A stretch of 64,000 nucleotides of DNA from Lutjanus erythropterus (taxonomy: Eukaryota; Chordata; Actinopteri; Lutjaniformes; Lutjanidae), in NCBI GenBank assembly GCA_020091685.1, contig CM034601.1:15520972-15584971 (forward strand), read 5' to 3'. Both the position numbers and the translations under genes were made by a program. This document shows, one piece after another, positions 46,262 to 57,239 of the stretch. Position 1 is the stretch's first letter. Each line of letters starts with the position of its first letter. Below the pieces are notes generated by a model, which was given only the letters and a program-made list of their open reading frames with translations, was not told where the DNA came from and made no database searches.

Positions 46262-49050
46262 CTTATGCATGGAACATGCCATGCCTTGAATTCAGGTCAC
46301 TACCACACCACCACAAAAACCACTGCATAATCGACCCATCAGCAGAGAATTCGTCACAATGATTCATGTAGTGACTGTTTATTGCCCCATCTGTAGCTCA
46401 TTGTACATACAGTAAGTTGCTTACATTATTCTACCATTTACTCTATTTCCCTTCATTTCCATCTGAATGGAAAGTCGAGCCTTAGACTGACTGATACATT
46501 ATCAGGGTATAGGATATACTGGAAGTGGTTACTTTCAGTCTCTGTGGTCAAATCTTGTTTATACATTTAGAGGATATGTTCATTTTTTATCAAATCTGTT
46601 TTAAAACAGCATTGACAGACGCATTTGTGCATTTAAGTGGTTACTGGTCGCTCCAAACTGTCTCCAGTAGGGTTTTCATGTCATACCAATGATTGCAATT
46701 AATGATTTAATTATTTTTATTCCGTTCCTTTTATGTCACTATAATTATTATAGTATAAGTCCAATACATTCCTGTTTTCCTTTTAAGCTTTGTAAACAAA
46801 AAATGCACATAGCAGAGATATTAGGCTATGATACCTTAGATTTACAAATCAAAATAAACAGTGTACTATTGCCAAAACAAGAAAATGCAAAGTGATGCAC
46901 GTTTTCATTGACTACCATTGTGCGAGTGTAAGTCAGCAGAAGGACCCCTCAGGTACCATTAAACCACAGCAGAAGGAAAAAGAGAAGAATTAGATGATTA
47001 AATTAGTGCCAATCAGACCCCAAATATTGGAAAACAGTGTAGAAATAGTGATGGAAATATGACATTTCTGTTAGTTTCATCCAGCTGTTTTTATTACAGA
47101 AGAATGGAAACAATTCTAATGGTTAAGCAAAAATGATTGCAAATTATCGCAATCAGGCGATTATGCAATAACTGTCACGGGCCTATCTGTTGGTCCACTT
47201 GCTACAAAGAGATTCGTTCTCAGGGGGAGACAGTGATGAAGGGATCTATGGACAGATGGAACGATAACAGAGAACTCTTTCAAAGTACATAGATATGATC
47301 AAGTTAAGTTGTATCAAGTCATGTGTGTCGAGCTGAGTGTACAAGGGCATTGGAATCACAGTGCATGAATTACAGTAAGAACAAATATAACTTAGATTGC
47401 ATTAGCAGCTATACTTAATATCCAATGAACTGAGTGTCCTTTGTGCCTTTTAATCTCTCAGTGCACGTCTGTCCGCCACATACCAGAGACGGGACATGTG
47501 ACCTAAAACCACATGGGTCGTTCCTCTGGCACTGCTTGTTTGCAGTAGGCTGCACTCTGGCCGATCTTTTGCTCCAGGCAAGAATTATAGATGCCTCGAG
47601 CTGCATCTTCACAACAAAGTGAGCAAAAGATAACAGATGGCGGTACTCTCCAAGAATTTCCTGTTGTCAGTGAAGCTGTAGAGGTCCGCAGAACAATGCG
47701 AGTCCTTGGGTTGCTGCTGAGCTTTTCCTGCTCATCCAGTTAATCTGATTTACTAAATTGACTTTCAGTGATTTATGAGTAGATTTTTGGTCTTTTGACA
47801 CCAGCAACTACATAAAAACATCACTGTGGAGTAAAGTAATGACAGTTTTACAGATTAATTCAGACCATGTGGAAAACAGCAAGTCTTTTGCTTTATTTAT
47901 TTATTACATTTAATAAAGCACCCTTTAGTTCAGCTCTACACCCTCTCTCGCAATATCAAGTTTTTAGTCATGTGCTTTTCCTTGTATGTTGTTTCAGTCG
48001 ATTTGCATTGCCACAAACACATGTTTGTTTCAACGTATTTGGTGTTAAGTATCTAAAACGTGATTCCTGTGATCATGCACAACACATTGAAGCGTGACAT
48101 GGTAGGAATATATACAGGAAACCCTTCAGGGACAGTTGAATCAGTCAGAATTATTACTAATCCGATTACAAATCAGATTTAAAGGCATTGCTACACACTT
48201 TTTGGTGACACCACTGATGATTAATATAATTATTCAGCCCAGACATACACAAATGCATTACAGACTGCAATTAATTTCGCTCGACTCTCCCATTTCCTTG
48301 TGTTCTCATTAAACCCCACATATTTAATCATCGGCTGCAGGACTGCTTATTGGTCTTGGCAGATTCATTTTCTTTGTTTCAGCGTGAGAATCACACACAC
48401 CAGTCAGAACCTCACACCCCAGGCTATGTAACGGCTTTCCGTCACGAAGGTCATAACCATGGTTCCTATCGCAGGTCCAACAAGCAAACAAAGGCGTCTG
48501 ACACGTTGCCAGGAATTACTCTCCTTGTTGTTGCTGAGACGTGCGCCTCAGTGATCCCACCCAGCAGTGAGCGTCTCTGTGGAATTCATGCATGAGGAAA
48601 ACATCTGAAAGTGACAGATTCTCCTTGCATAAAGAAGGCTGTAAATAGGCTATAAATAACTAACCAAGTAATGGTGATTTTGTGATTAAATGGTTAAAAG
48701 ACATCTAGTTTACTTGTAACTGTCATTGTGGCTGTATTTAATTGACTAGATTTCAATAGTTAGATCCTAGATAAACTTTATAACATAACCATTTAAAAGT
48801 TCAAGCAATGGTATGACAACCTAAAAGTTAAAAGAAACTGCCATTTTCAACCTAAACGTCTACTGTAGATGTCTTTTGACCTGCAGACCTCCTCTCTCAA
48901 CTCTACTGTAAGATTTTCAGTGTACCTGTGGAAGAAGCTGTCTGTTTGTGTCTATATCCAGAAGACAGAAACAGGAAGAGCATTTCCACTGAATTAAATT
49001 AATGCTAATTTATTCTGCTTAACTCGAGGAATGTGTAGTAGTTTAATCTA
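46262..49050. other. Intron 1, no gene seen
   Basis: A weak AATCGCAATTAAT-type repeat may span about 46680-47175 (ATGATTGCAATTAATGATTT at one end, AAATTATCGCAATCAGGCGA at the other). The ORFs at 47415-47622 and 48350-48595 are unsupported. Confidence 0.4.
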
Positions 49051-49053
49051 ATT

Positions 49054-49240
49054 TTAAAAGGATAGTTTGGATTATTTGAAGGAGGTTGTATGAGGAACTT
49101 ATCTGTAGTCAGTGGATGGCGGCTGGCAGGTCACCTGTGTGGAGAGGCAGCAGGGGTACTGTGTTGAAAGCTAAGTAATGTATTGCTGTGGAGGCAAAAC
49201 AGATTTTAGCCACCTAAAAGAAATTAACCATCCCTTTAAA
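49054..49240. mobile_element. Short family A MITE deletion derivative
   Basis: TTAAAAGGATAGTTTGGATT at the start, GGAACTTATCTGTAGTCAGT, GAAAGCTAAGTAATGTATTG and TTTTAGCCACCTAAAAG inside, and ACCATCCCTTTAAA at the end. About 190 bp keeps only the terminal region. Confidence 0.85.
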
Positions 49241-49265
49241 ATGAGTGTGCTTAAATGTTGCTAAC

Positions 49266-49436
49266 AGGGCTGCAACTAAGTGATCAGTTGTTTGGTCCGT
49301 AAAAGCTGTAATTCAGAAAATGTTGATGTTGTTTTATTTCAAAAATGACACAAATCATTTATCAGTTATCAAAATAAATGGCAGCTATTTTAATTTTTGA
49401 TCAATAATCAGTTATTCATTTAATCGTTGCAGCTCT
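49266..49436. mobile_element. AGGGCTGCAACTA-type MITE, short but with both ends
   Basis: AGGGCTGCAACTAAGTGATC at the left and ATTTAATCGTTGCAGCTCT at the right are inverted repeats. The body contains AGTTATCAAAATAAATGGCA. Confidence 0.8.
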
Positions 49437-50000
49437 AGTTGTTACAGAAAGGTCAGTTTTGAGCAGCTAAGAAAGACACTCTTCATTTTATGGCTTAGAA
49501 TTTAGATAAAAGAAGACAAGCCATGATGACAAGACAGAAAACTTTGCCCTGAGGCTGAAGTCACTCTCGAGTGAAAGTGTTGCTGTAGATTTTATCACGT
49601 AGTACGCATACACGAACAAACATACACACACGTTCATGCTTTTCTTTGCTGTGCACAGTTTCTCTCTCACACACACACAGAAAAACACAAGTGCCCGCAG
49701 TGAAACCGCACATTCATCAGGCCCTCAGCGTGCCACATGATGACTCTGTGTGACATGAGGCTGTCATTTGCTAACCGCTCTATCTGTTAGCAATTAACTA
49801 TGTCACTGTTTGTGGAGAAGCTCCTTATGGGAATGATGTGACTGTTTAGATTTCCCAACAAGCAGTGAAGTTGCTTTCTGCACCATCACCATTCAATCCA
49901 TCATGGTCACGTCTCACAGTATGTGACCTTTAAGGCAATGAGAAAACACGTTACATAACACCGAGCATTGTTGAATGTCAAAGTGATTCTCTGCAGTCTT

Positions 50001-50446
50001 TATTTATTTATTTATTTAACCCTTAATTAGCCAGGGAAACCCATTGAGACCGAGGTCTCATTCTCAATGGCGCCCTGGTTACATACATTTTGTACAATGA
50101 TGCATTCTGAAGTGACCACCAGTAGTAAAATGAAGCGCTGAATGATTTACAGTATCAAGCTGTGCATATAAGTAGTGTCATCATAATGAAGTACAGGCAG
50201 GAAGGTAGACTGTACTAACAGCTTTCTATTTTCAGCCGAAAAACACAATCTGTTTCTATAAAAGAACCCAAGTTTTTCGCCCTTAAACTTTTTGCTAGCT
50301 CATCAACATGATGTTTAAAGGAGAGCTTTTCATCAATAAAAACTCCAAGATACTTATTGGAGGATACCCTTTCTATTTCTGAGCCATCCAAAGTGCTAAT
50401 TTTGAAATGAACTTCCTCCGTGTTGTGGGAATTGCATAAATTTTGG
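50001..50446 (-). mobile_element. LINE fragment: C-terminal part of a reverse transcriptase, frameshifted
   Basis: On the - strand from about 50446 the frame reads NSHNTEEVHFKISTLDGSEI, then ERVSSNKYLGVFIDEKLSFK, then HHVDELAKSLR. After a one-base shift it continues KLGFFYRNRLCF. Further on LDTVNHSALHF and MHHCTKC appear after a deletion. The KYLGVxxDEKLSF and HHCT signatures are those of the region after the reverse-transcriptase catalytic core in fish non-LTR elements. A TTTATTTATTTATTTATTTA tract at 50000-50020 is its 3' tail. It is inactive, and the LINE clade is not resolved. Confidence 0.85.
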
Positions 50447-50470
50447 GGATAGAGAGGAGTGAGTGGAGTT

Positions 50471-51080
50471 TTGAAGTGGGGTTGTATAAGGTACTTATTT
50501 ATCCATAGTCAGCCCACAGTAGATGTCGACCTGCACAAATATTTTCACTGCTTTATCGTACCGTCAGACGGCCTTTTCTGACTAAAAATCACTGCTGTAT
50601 AAGCCAAATACTGCTCCTTTCAAACCAACCAGACTCCATTGTGAAAATCACAGATTTTACCTTACCTGTTTTTACAGAACACAGGAGTTGTTGGTCTGCT
50701 GCTTCGATCTTTTAGCTGTGTGACTTCAGTGTTTTAAAAAGGTTATTTCAGATTCACCAAAGTCACACAATAGCACTAACAAAACAACAGATCGAGGCAG
50801 CGATAGACCAGAAAGTTCAGGGAGGTAAAATAATTGATTTTGCCAATGGAGTCTGGTGGCTTTGGGGAGAGTGATATTTGGATATTTGGATTATATCAGA
50901 AAAGGCTGTCTGATGGCAAAGTAAAGCAGTGAAAATACATAAAACATGCACTTAAACCTGTTTTAAATTTTTTTAGGTCCCAAAACTGGGGGCATGCCAA
51001 CCACAATCTACTGTAGGTAATACACATATTATGGTTGTGTCTCGTACAGCCCCACCTCAAATAATCTGAATTGTCCCTGC
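50471..51080. mobile_element. Family A MITE, near full length, lacking its first bases
   Basis: TTTTGAAGTGGGGTTGTATA, GGTACTTATTTATCCATAGT, AACACAGGAGTTGTTGGTCT, AACAGATCGAGGCAGCGATA, TTTGCCAATGGAGTCTGGTG and CTACTGTAGGTAATACAC are the family's internal landmarks. The left TTAAAGGG end is missing where it abuts the LINE fragment. Confidence 0.85.
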
Positions 51081-51084
51081 CCCC

Positions 51085-52730
51085 TTTTACCAGCAACAGT
51101 TATATAGCACATCAGCAGTTATAACTATTGTTAAATGATAGGTAATAAACTCATCCACGAACCTAATTTATTCAATTTGAAGTTACATATTTTCAGAGTG
51201 ACAAAAGATGACTTTGTTGCTGTTTTTAACAAAATGCCTGGTGCTGAAAGTAGGTTTACTGGGTGACAAAATGGGATTTAATTCATACCATATGATCCTA
51301 AGTTACTATTTCTATCAAAGCTGTTGAATTTATTGTCTTTTTCTCCCCTTCTAATGTGATCTAGAAACCACATTTCCTCGTTCACAACAGCTTTGGTTCC
51401 ATCATTTGCCTCAGCTACGATAACGGCAAGTTTGATAGATAGATTTTTTAGAGTAAGAAGACAAAAATAAAATGTTGGTATGGTCTACAACCCACTTGCC
51501 ATAGAGTAAAAACCTAATTATATAATTATATTCATCTTTAAAGCTACATATAGACTAAAGTCATTACATCACATTACAACTGCAGTGTAAATATAGTAGA
51601 TTGTGATTATGCCTGAACCACGTAACCCTGCACCATCCTTACATTTCCTTACAGACGGGAATGTTTGTCCTCCAGTGACGACCTCAGTCATGCCATTGTG
51701 GCACTTGGTGGCATGCCACTGTGTGTGTGTGTGTGTGTGGTTGTGTGTGTTTGTGTGATTCATGTCTTACTATTCATGGCCTGACCCTGAGGTGATGCAA
51801 CTCACTCATTTAAAATGCGTGTCATGACTAAATGACGTGGGTAAACTATAATCTCCAGTTAGAGACTGTCAACAAATGCTCTGACTAAGAATAAGTTTCC
51901 ATTGAACAAAAAATAATTCATGCTTTTGCCTCTTTAAAAAACTCATGCCTTGGATTATTCCTGCACAATTCCTGCCATGAATAATATCAGTTTAGGTGAG
52001 TTAACGTCCCCCGAGCCTCAAACACATGCACATTTTTACACACATTTCCCACAATGCCTCTCTGACCTCTCAGTTTACCGGAACTGAGTCAGGAACATTG
52101 GGGCGGTCAGAGGCTGTAAATTAGGAATTCCACATCTGAACCACACGACTCAGCTATTAGTGCTCCATGGAGCGTGAACTTGTGTGCCTTTGCTCTTAAC
52201 ACGCTCCTCCCAGTTAGCGAGGCTGCTTCTCTTTCACAAGCAAGTCCTCTCCGTCTCTCTCTCTCTCTCTTCATTAAGCCAGACTTTAAGTCACGCTTCA
52301 ATTAATCCAGAACACTAATATCAGTAGGTGAAGTGAGTGTTATTTCAACACCAGCGTTCACTGTTCCATACATCTTCATGTGCAGCTGTCAAGGTTATAG
52401 GTATTACAAGAATGAGCTCAAAGAGAGGTATCCGTTTAAAAACTTGGATGACGGGACAAAGATTCATCACCGACACTTGACACAAAGGGGATCATTGACA
52501 GGAAAATCATCCTAAATCTTCTGCTCATGTTGGTTTTATGGATAAAGGTAGTCATTTTAGCCTTTCAGTGCTGGAATCTGAACACCTAACAACAAGAAGG
52601 ATTGTCCACTTGCTCAGGGCAAGGAAAATACCGTGGCGGGCTTGTAAATCTTGCAACTCACTTACCCGATTGTGGTAGTGGTAAAGTAGAATTAAATTTT
52701 TAATCTGTTTTAATAACATGGTTACAGTAA
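51085..52730. other. Intron 1; (TG)n at 51718-51757
   Basis: Interrupted TG tract of about 40 bases, and a CTCTCTCTCTCTCT tract at 52254-52270. No exon was seen. The ORFs are unsupported. Confidence 0.45.
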
Positions 52731-52734
52731 ATTT

Positions 52735-52930
52735 TATGCAAAAATTGCAGCCTCTCAAATGTGGAGATTTCCTGCATTTCTCTGCTTATTATCATTATTA
52801 AATTTAATATCTTCTAGACTGACGAGACATTTAAAGACATCACTTACTGTGACAGAGGACCAAAGAAACCAGACAATATTCACATTCAAGAACCCGTAGA
52901 CCAGCCTTGAAAATTGGATATTTTTTATTT
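52735..52930 (+). mobile_element. AGGGCTGCAACTA-type MITE remnant
   Basis: TTGCAGCCTCTCAAATGTGG, AGATTTCCTGCATTTCTCTG, GACATTTAAAGACATCACTT and AAGAAACCAGACAATATTCA are in family order. Confidence 0.6.
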
Positions 52931-52934
52931 TAAA

Positions 52935-53514
52935 AAATGAGACAAAACCCTACTAGGTGATTCTCTTTGCACTTTCAGCCAGTTGATATCACTACTCATG
53001 CTTCTGTTCATGTTAAACTTTAAAAAGTGTAAATATTAAGTAAAACATACTCAAGGCTATGAATATTGAGTCACTATAGTTTGTTTTTCAGTCTACAACA
53101 GAGTAGCAAGTCCAACTCTTATTTAGGCGACTTGAAAATGTCACAAATTATTCCTTAAAAATTCCTCCAAAAACATTGTGACTGAAATGATTGCATCCAG
53201 CTGTTGAAAATCTCCTCATATTTAATGGTTGGAAAAATACAGTCAAACTAATGCTCATATGTGTCATAGCTTGACAGCACACGGAGCGCACAAAGAAGAC
53301 CGGAGACATGATGACATTTGTTCACATTTCGGTACATTTTTGTTTCATTGCTAGTAAAGAGCATTTTCCTCTGCAGCTTGCAACCATATGACAGTGACTG
53401 TTTTACTGTGGATGTCTTGGTTTGATGATGAAGGATTTGATTGGTGCTCTCTGCTTATTTATGACAACCAAAGCCATAAGACCAGTCAGAGGTGGGCCTG
53501 GAAATAGCAGGGAC

Positions 53515-53515
<1 letters not shown>
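52935..53515. other. Intron 1, no feature seen
   Basis: AT-rich, with nothing recognised before the TG repeat. Confidence 0.4.

Positions 53516-53516
<1 letters not shown>

Positions 53517-53571
<55 letters not shown>
53517..53571. repeat. (TG)n microsatellite, about 27 copies, intron 1 of pdlim4
   Basis: Uninterrupted TG tract of about 55 bases ending 945 bases before the exon 2 acceptor. Likely polymorphic. Confidence 0.98.
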
Positions 53572-53575
<4 letters not shown>

Positions 53576-53885
53576 ATGGAAAATTGTTATCATATGTTAC
53601 TTAGTGTGCCTGTAAAGGTGAATTCCCCCCCTTCCTCCTCCCCTCATCTCCTCTGTCTCCCTGTGGGGCTCAAATGTCCACAGACCAGCATTGTTTCTGG
53701 AATGACGGATCACAGAGAGGAACCTGCTCACCGTCCAGCGGCTAAAACATAATCTTTTAAAATTAAATCGAGATGGACGTATGTTTTACAAGATCAAAAC
53801 GATTCAAGTGATAAATCAGAAAAAGCTACAAGGACGTATTCAGTGGATGTTTGCAAATTAATCTAACATTATCTGGAGACTGTAG

Positions 53886-54103
53886 TTAAAGGGATGGTTT
53901 AGATTATCTGAAGCGAGGTTACACAACCTTTTTCTGCATAGTCAGTGTATTACCTGCAGTAGATGGTGGCTGGCATGACCCCAGTTTGGAGAAGCAGAGG
54001 GGGCACCAGCACGAAAGCTGAGTAACGTATTGCTGTGGACAGAGTCAGCAACAAAAGGTATTTTAGCCAATCATACACCCCACTTGAAATAATTTGAAGT
54101 TAA
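53886..54103. mobile_element. Family A MITE deletion derivative
   Basis: TTAAAGGGATGGTTTAGATT, GTCAGTGTATTACCTGCAGT, CCCCAGTTTGGAGAAGCAGA, GAAAGCTGAGTAACGTATTG and CCCCACTTGAAATAATTTGA. It sits about 410 bases upstream of pdlim4 exon 2. Confidence 0.85.
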
Positions 54104-54515
54104 AGGTTCATGTGCAAATCTGGTCAAAGCAACTTAGTCCTGGACTTGAAATCATTCACAGAGGGTTTAGTGTGAAGCAATTGCTGAGCGATCATAAATT
54201 GTTGAAATGCTGAAATTTAAAAGCCCAGGCGTATAAAAATGTCCTAGTCTTTTCCAAATATCTCACCTCCTCCAAACCTCTGAGTGGTCTCTCACTTCCC
54301 AGTGTCGTTGTTGCTGGCTTTTGAAAATGTAAACCTAGAGTCCTGCCCAAGGCAATAGTACATAAATCAAAAGAGAGTTGCTTTTGTTGAATTTGGCCTT
54401 CATGTTGACACTCCCACACTAATACTCCTTTTCTTTCTTTCTTTTTGTCTTCCTTCCTCGCTGACAGTTTGACACCATTCATAACAGCTCTTTTTTTTTT
54501 TCTTGTTATTTTCAG

Positions 54516-54667
54516 GTTACACCAGGCAGCAAGGCAGCCCAAGGTGACCTGTGTCCCGGAGATACCATCCTGGCTATAAACGGCGACAGCACAGAGCTCA
54601 TGACACACATGGAGGCTCAGAACAAGATCAAAACCTGCACTCAGCAGCTCACACTCAACATCAGCAG
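54516..54667 (+). CDS. pdlim4: pdlim4 coding exon 2: remainder of PDZ domain
   Basis: A T-rich tract and CAG acceptor at 54513-54515 precede 152 bases that encode residues 32-81 plus two bases of an arginine codon. The exon ends at GTATGG (donor, phase 2). The protein continues VTPGSKAAQGDLCPGD, then ILAINGDSTELMTHMEAQ, then NKIK and LTLNIS. VTPGSKAA, the LCPGD turn, AINGD and the alpha-B helix HMEAQNKI are standard PDLIM PDZ elements. His62 at the helix start is the class I PDZ ligand-selecting position. STELMTH is, as I recall it, characteristic of PDLIM4 rather than PDLIM1 or PDLIM3. Joined to exon 1 in phase 0, this completes a PDZ domain of about 80 residues with no stop or frameshift. 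The 138-residue antisense ORF at 54192-54608 is a shadow. The following exon, expected to resume R-P-E, was not found before 64000. Confidence 0.9.
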
Positions 54668-54876
54668 GTATGGAAACATGAGACTCACCAGAAAAACAAC
54701 AGAATCGGTCATTTGATCAAACCCTTAGAACCATCTACCTGGTGACTTTGTCAGTGTGACGTTGTAGTAGCATCACAAACCACCTCACTTTGACACCTGA
54801 GATTTAGGACAGTATTAGTTTCTTTAGATCATTATTAAGATCTTTCCCTAACACCAGCTGAGTAGTTTTAGTTGCC

Positions 54877-55560
54877 TTAAAGGGGAACTCCACTCAAACC
54901 TCCACTCCACCTCTTACCAGAAAAAGTGCAATGGAAAGTTTGTGCTCCCGCTTGTGAACTTGCAGCAAATCCATCTACCCTGACTTCATGAAGAAACAGT
55001 TGTCTGGCATCACGCAACAACAGCAGAAGCTGCTAGCATAACACATCTGACCATATGGTTCATTTGAAGTGGGATGTCGTAATTTATAAGTAACCTCTCC
55101 AAAGCTGGATTTGCGACTCAGAAAATTGGAAGAACCTCACCGGCCCGACCTCAAAATCCAAGACGGCTGCTCTGTGCATCGACGGTCCATGAAAGCTGTA
55201 CTAATACACTGTTCATCAGCACTTGTGTCTTGTGTGTCATGAAATCAGTCACACACACTGTACTGTCCAGCTTCTTCCCGTGGACATGTTGTTGCAGTGT
55301 TTGCGTGCACAAAATACTGCAGAAAAGAAAGAGCGCAACAGAGGTTTTTCTGGGGGCGTCCATCTTGGTTTTCTGATGTATTGTACCGGAATGCGGTCAT
55401 GAATGAATCTTAACTAAACTGTTGATAGATGAGTTGCATTGTGGGTAATGTAGACCCCAAGTTTTGTTGTGACAACAAAGAAGAATAAGTGGAAATAATA
55501 TTATATCTCTGGATCTGTCGCATCAATTTTGATCTTTTTCTAACTCTTTTAACTAAACCA
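54877..55560. mobile_element. Possible TTAAAGGGG-ended element in intron 2
   Basis: It begins TTAAAGGGGAACTCCACTCA, an end typical of teleost MITEs. GCATTGTGGGTAATGTAGAC and CGTCCATCTTGGTTTTC motifs inside also recur in fish repeats. The right terminus is not defined, so the end given is approximate. Confidence 0.45.
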
Positions 55561-55564
55561 AATC

Positions 55565-56860
55565 TACAGAGAAAAACTGCTGAGGTGGCAGATCAGAAAT
55601 ATCTCATACAATCAAGTTTCTTTTACGATCACATGGGACATTTGGGGTGACGCTGGCCAGTAGCCTTGTTTGTTATTTAGCTATGTGGACACACACAGGC
55701 CTACACACACACACACACACACACACATACAGATACACATACTGCATATGTTATTAGTTAACATCTCATACATAGTGCATATGAGACATAGCTACTTTGC
55801 AGGATTTATTTAGTTTACGACATCATTAGAGTGTAGTTTCCTATATGTTGACTGTAATTGTTCACAGACCACAGAATATGTACTGTATATCCAGCCCATT
55901 TTCCACACAGGATGACTGATGGGAATTATGACGTTCAGAATAATTGGATGTGAGGAAATGTTGAACATTAGTCACTGTCTAATCAGTCGTTGCCGCTGTG
56001 ACCCTCAGCAGAGGCTGCTTATGGTTTTTGCTCATAACCTCATTAAGTGAATTGAGTTTAAAAACTTGACTGATGTTTTATGACTAAGGTCATTTACTGC
56101 CGCTCGTCCAGGAACACACATTTTTTTCTATTTCTGGTGGGTCTGCTCAGCTTGGCACGGGCGAGTCATGGGGACAGATGACAGGTTTACAGCAGCTTAA
56201 ATGATCGACTCCCTGCCCCTATAGAGCAAAGTCAATGAGGCTTATACACACTGTGAGTCAGAGGGTGACCTTTACAAATGGACTTCACAGCTCGATACTG
56301 TGCATTTTACCAGTTCATGAGGTGGAAAATTGTCTTCCACCCCTCAGCGTCATTTTTAGACGTAGCATGTGAGAGATGGATGACTTGGCCTTAGGAGGAG
56401 GACAGGAGCAAAACATTTCTGTCAACATAGCAGAGCGGAAATCATCCGTCTAAACAGTTAATGACAGAGAGAGAGAGGGGAGGAGAAGGGGGATAAGCAA
56501 GGAAAAACTGAAATGTCATTTGCTTCCCACATTTCTATTAGATAGTTACTTTGGGTTGGAAAGTGCAGAGCGCATCTGGCAACCTCTGAATCCTGTCCTC
56601 TCAGATGAAGAACACTGTGTGGTTTGAGCTTTACTTACAAGTGACAACTGCCAACTGGTGCTTCAGCTCTCTCCTTTTAGGGCAGCAGACAACACAGCCT
56701 GTCTCCTGTAATGGTTTGGAGCATCAAGTGGACTTGCAGATGCAGTGGAAATAAGAATCACTCCCAGAGTAATTGCACCCATCTGATAAGCAAAGATCCT
56801 CACATGCAGGAACTCAGAGAAAGACTTTTTTATGTCTCTGCATCAGTGACAGCTGTAGCT
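55565..56860. other. Intron 2; (AC)n at 55703-55728
   Basis: One short AC microsatellite and a GAGAGAGAGAGGGGAGGAGA purine tract near 56466. No exon was seen. Confidence 0.5.
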
Positions 56861-56864
56861 TGAG

Positions 56865-57235
56865 GCATTTCTCCAAATTTGGTACACACGTCCACCTGGA
56901 CTCAAGAATGAACCGGTAGGATTTTGGCTGTCAGAGGTCAAAGTTCAAGGTCTCTATCACCTGTAGTCCATCCCCTTCTTGTGAACATGATATGTCAGGA
57001 ACACCTGTGGAGAATTTCTTCAAATTTGGTACAAACATCCACTTATACTTTAGGATGAACTGATTAGATTTTGGTGCTCAAATATCGACCTCATGACCAT
57101 CCCATTCTTGTGAATGTGATATTTCAAGAATGCCATGTAAGAATTACTTCAAACTTGGGACTTACTTCCATTGGGACTTAAGAATGAACTGATTAGATTT
57201 GGTGGTAAAAGGTCAAAGGTCAACTTCACTCTGAC
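56865..57235 (-). repeat. DR1-bearing dispersed repeat, reverse orientation, about 3 units
   Basis: CTCCAAATTTGGTACACACG, GACTCAAGAATGAACCGGTA and AGGTCAAAGTTCAAGG, then the same order again from 57010 and 57145, ending GGTAAAAGGTCAAAGGTCAA. This is the family of 27235-27700 in opposite orientation. DR1-type sites lie at 56935-56947 and 57210-57222. Confidence 0.8.
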
Positions 57236-57239
57236 ATCA

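Noticed and set aside
54192..54608. 138-codon ORF on the - strand
   Set aside because: It lies antisense to pdlim4 exon 2 and its acceptor region. It is a shadow of the real exon plus open intron sequence.
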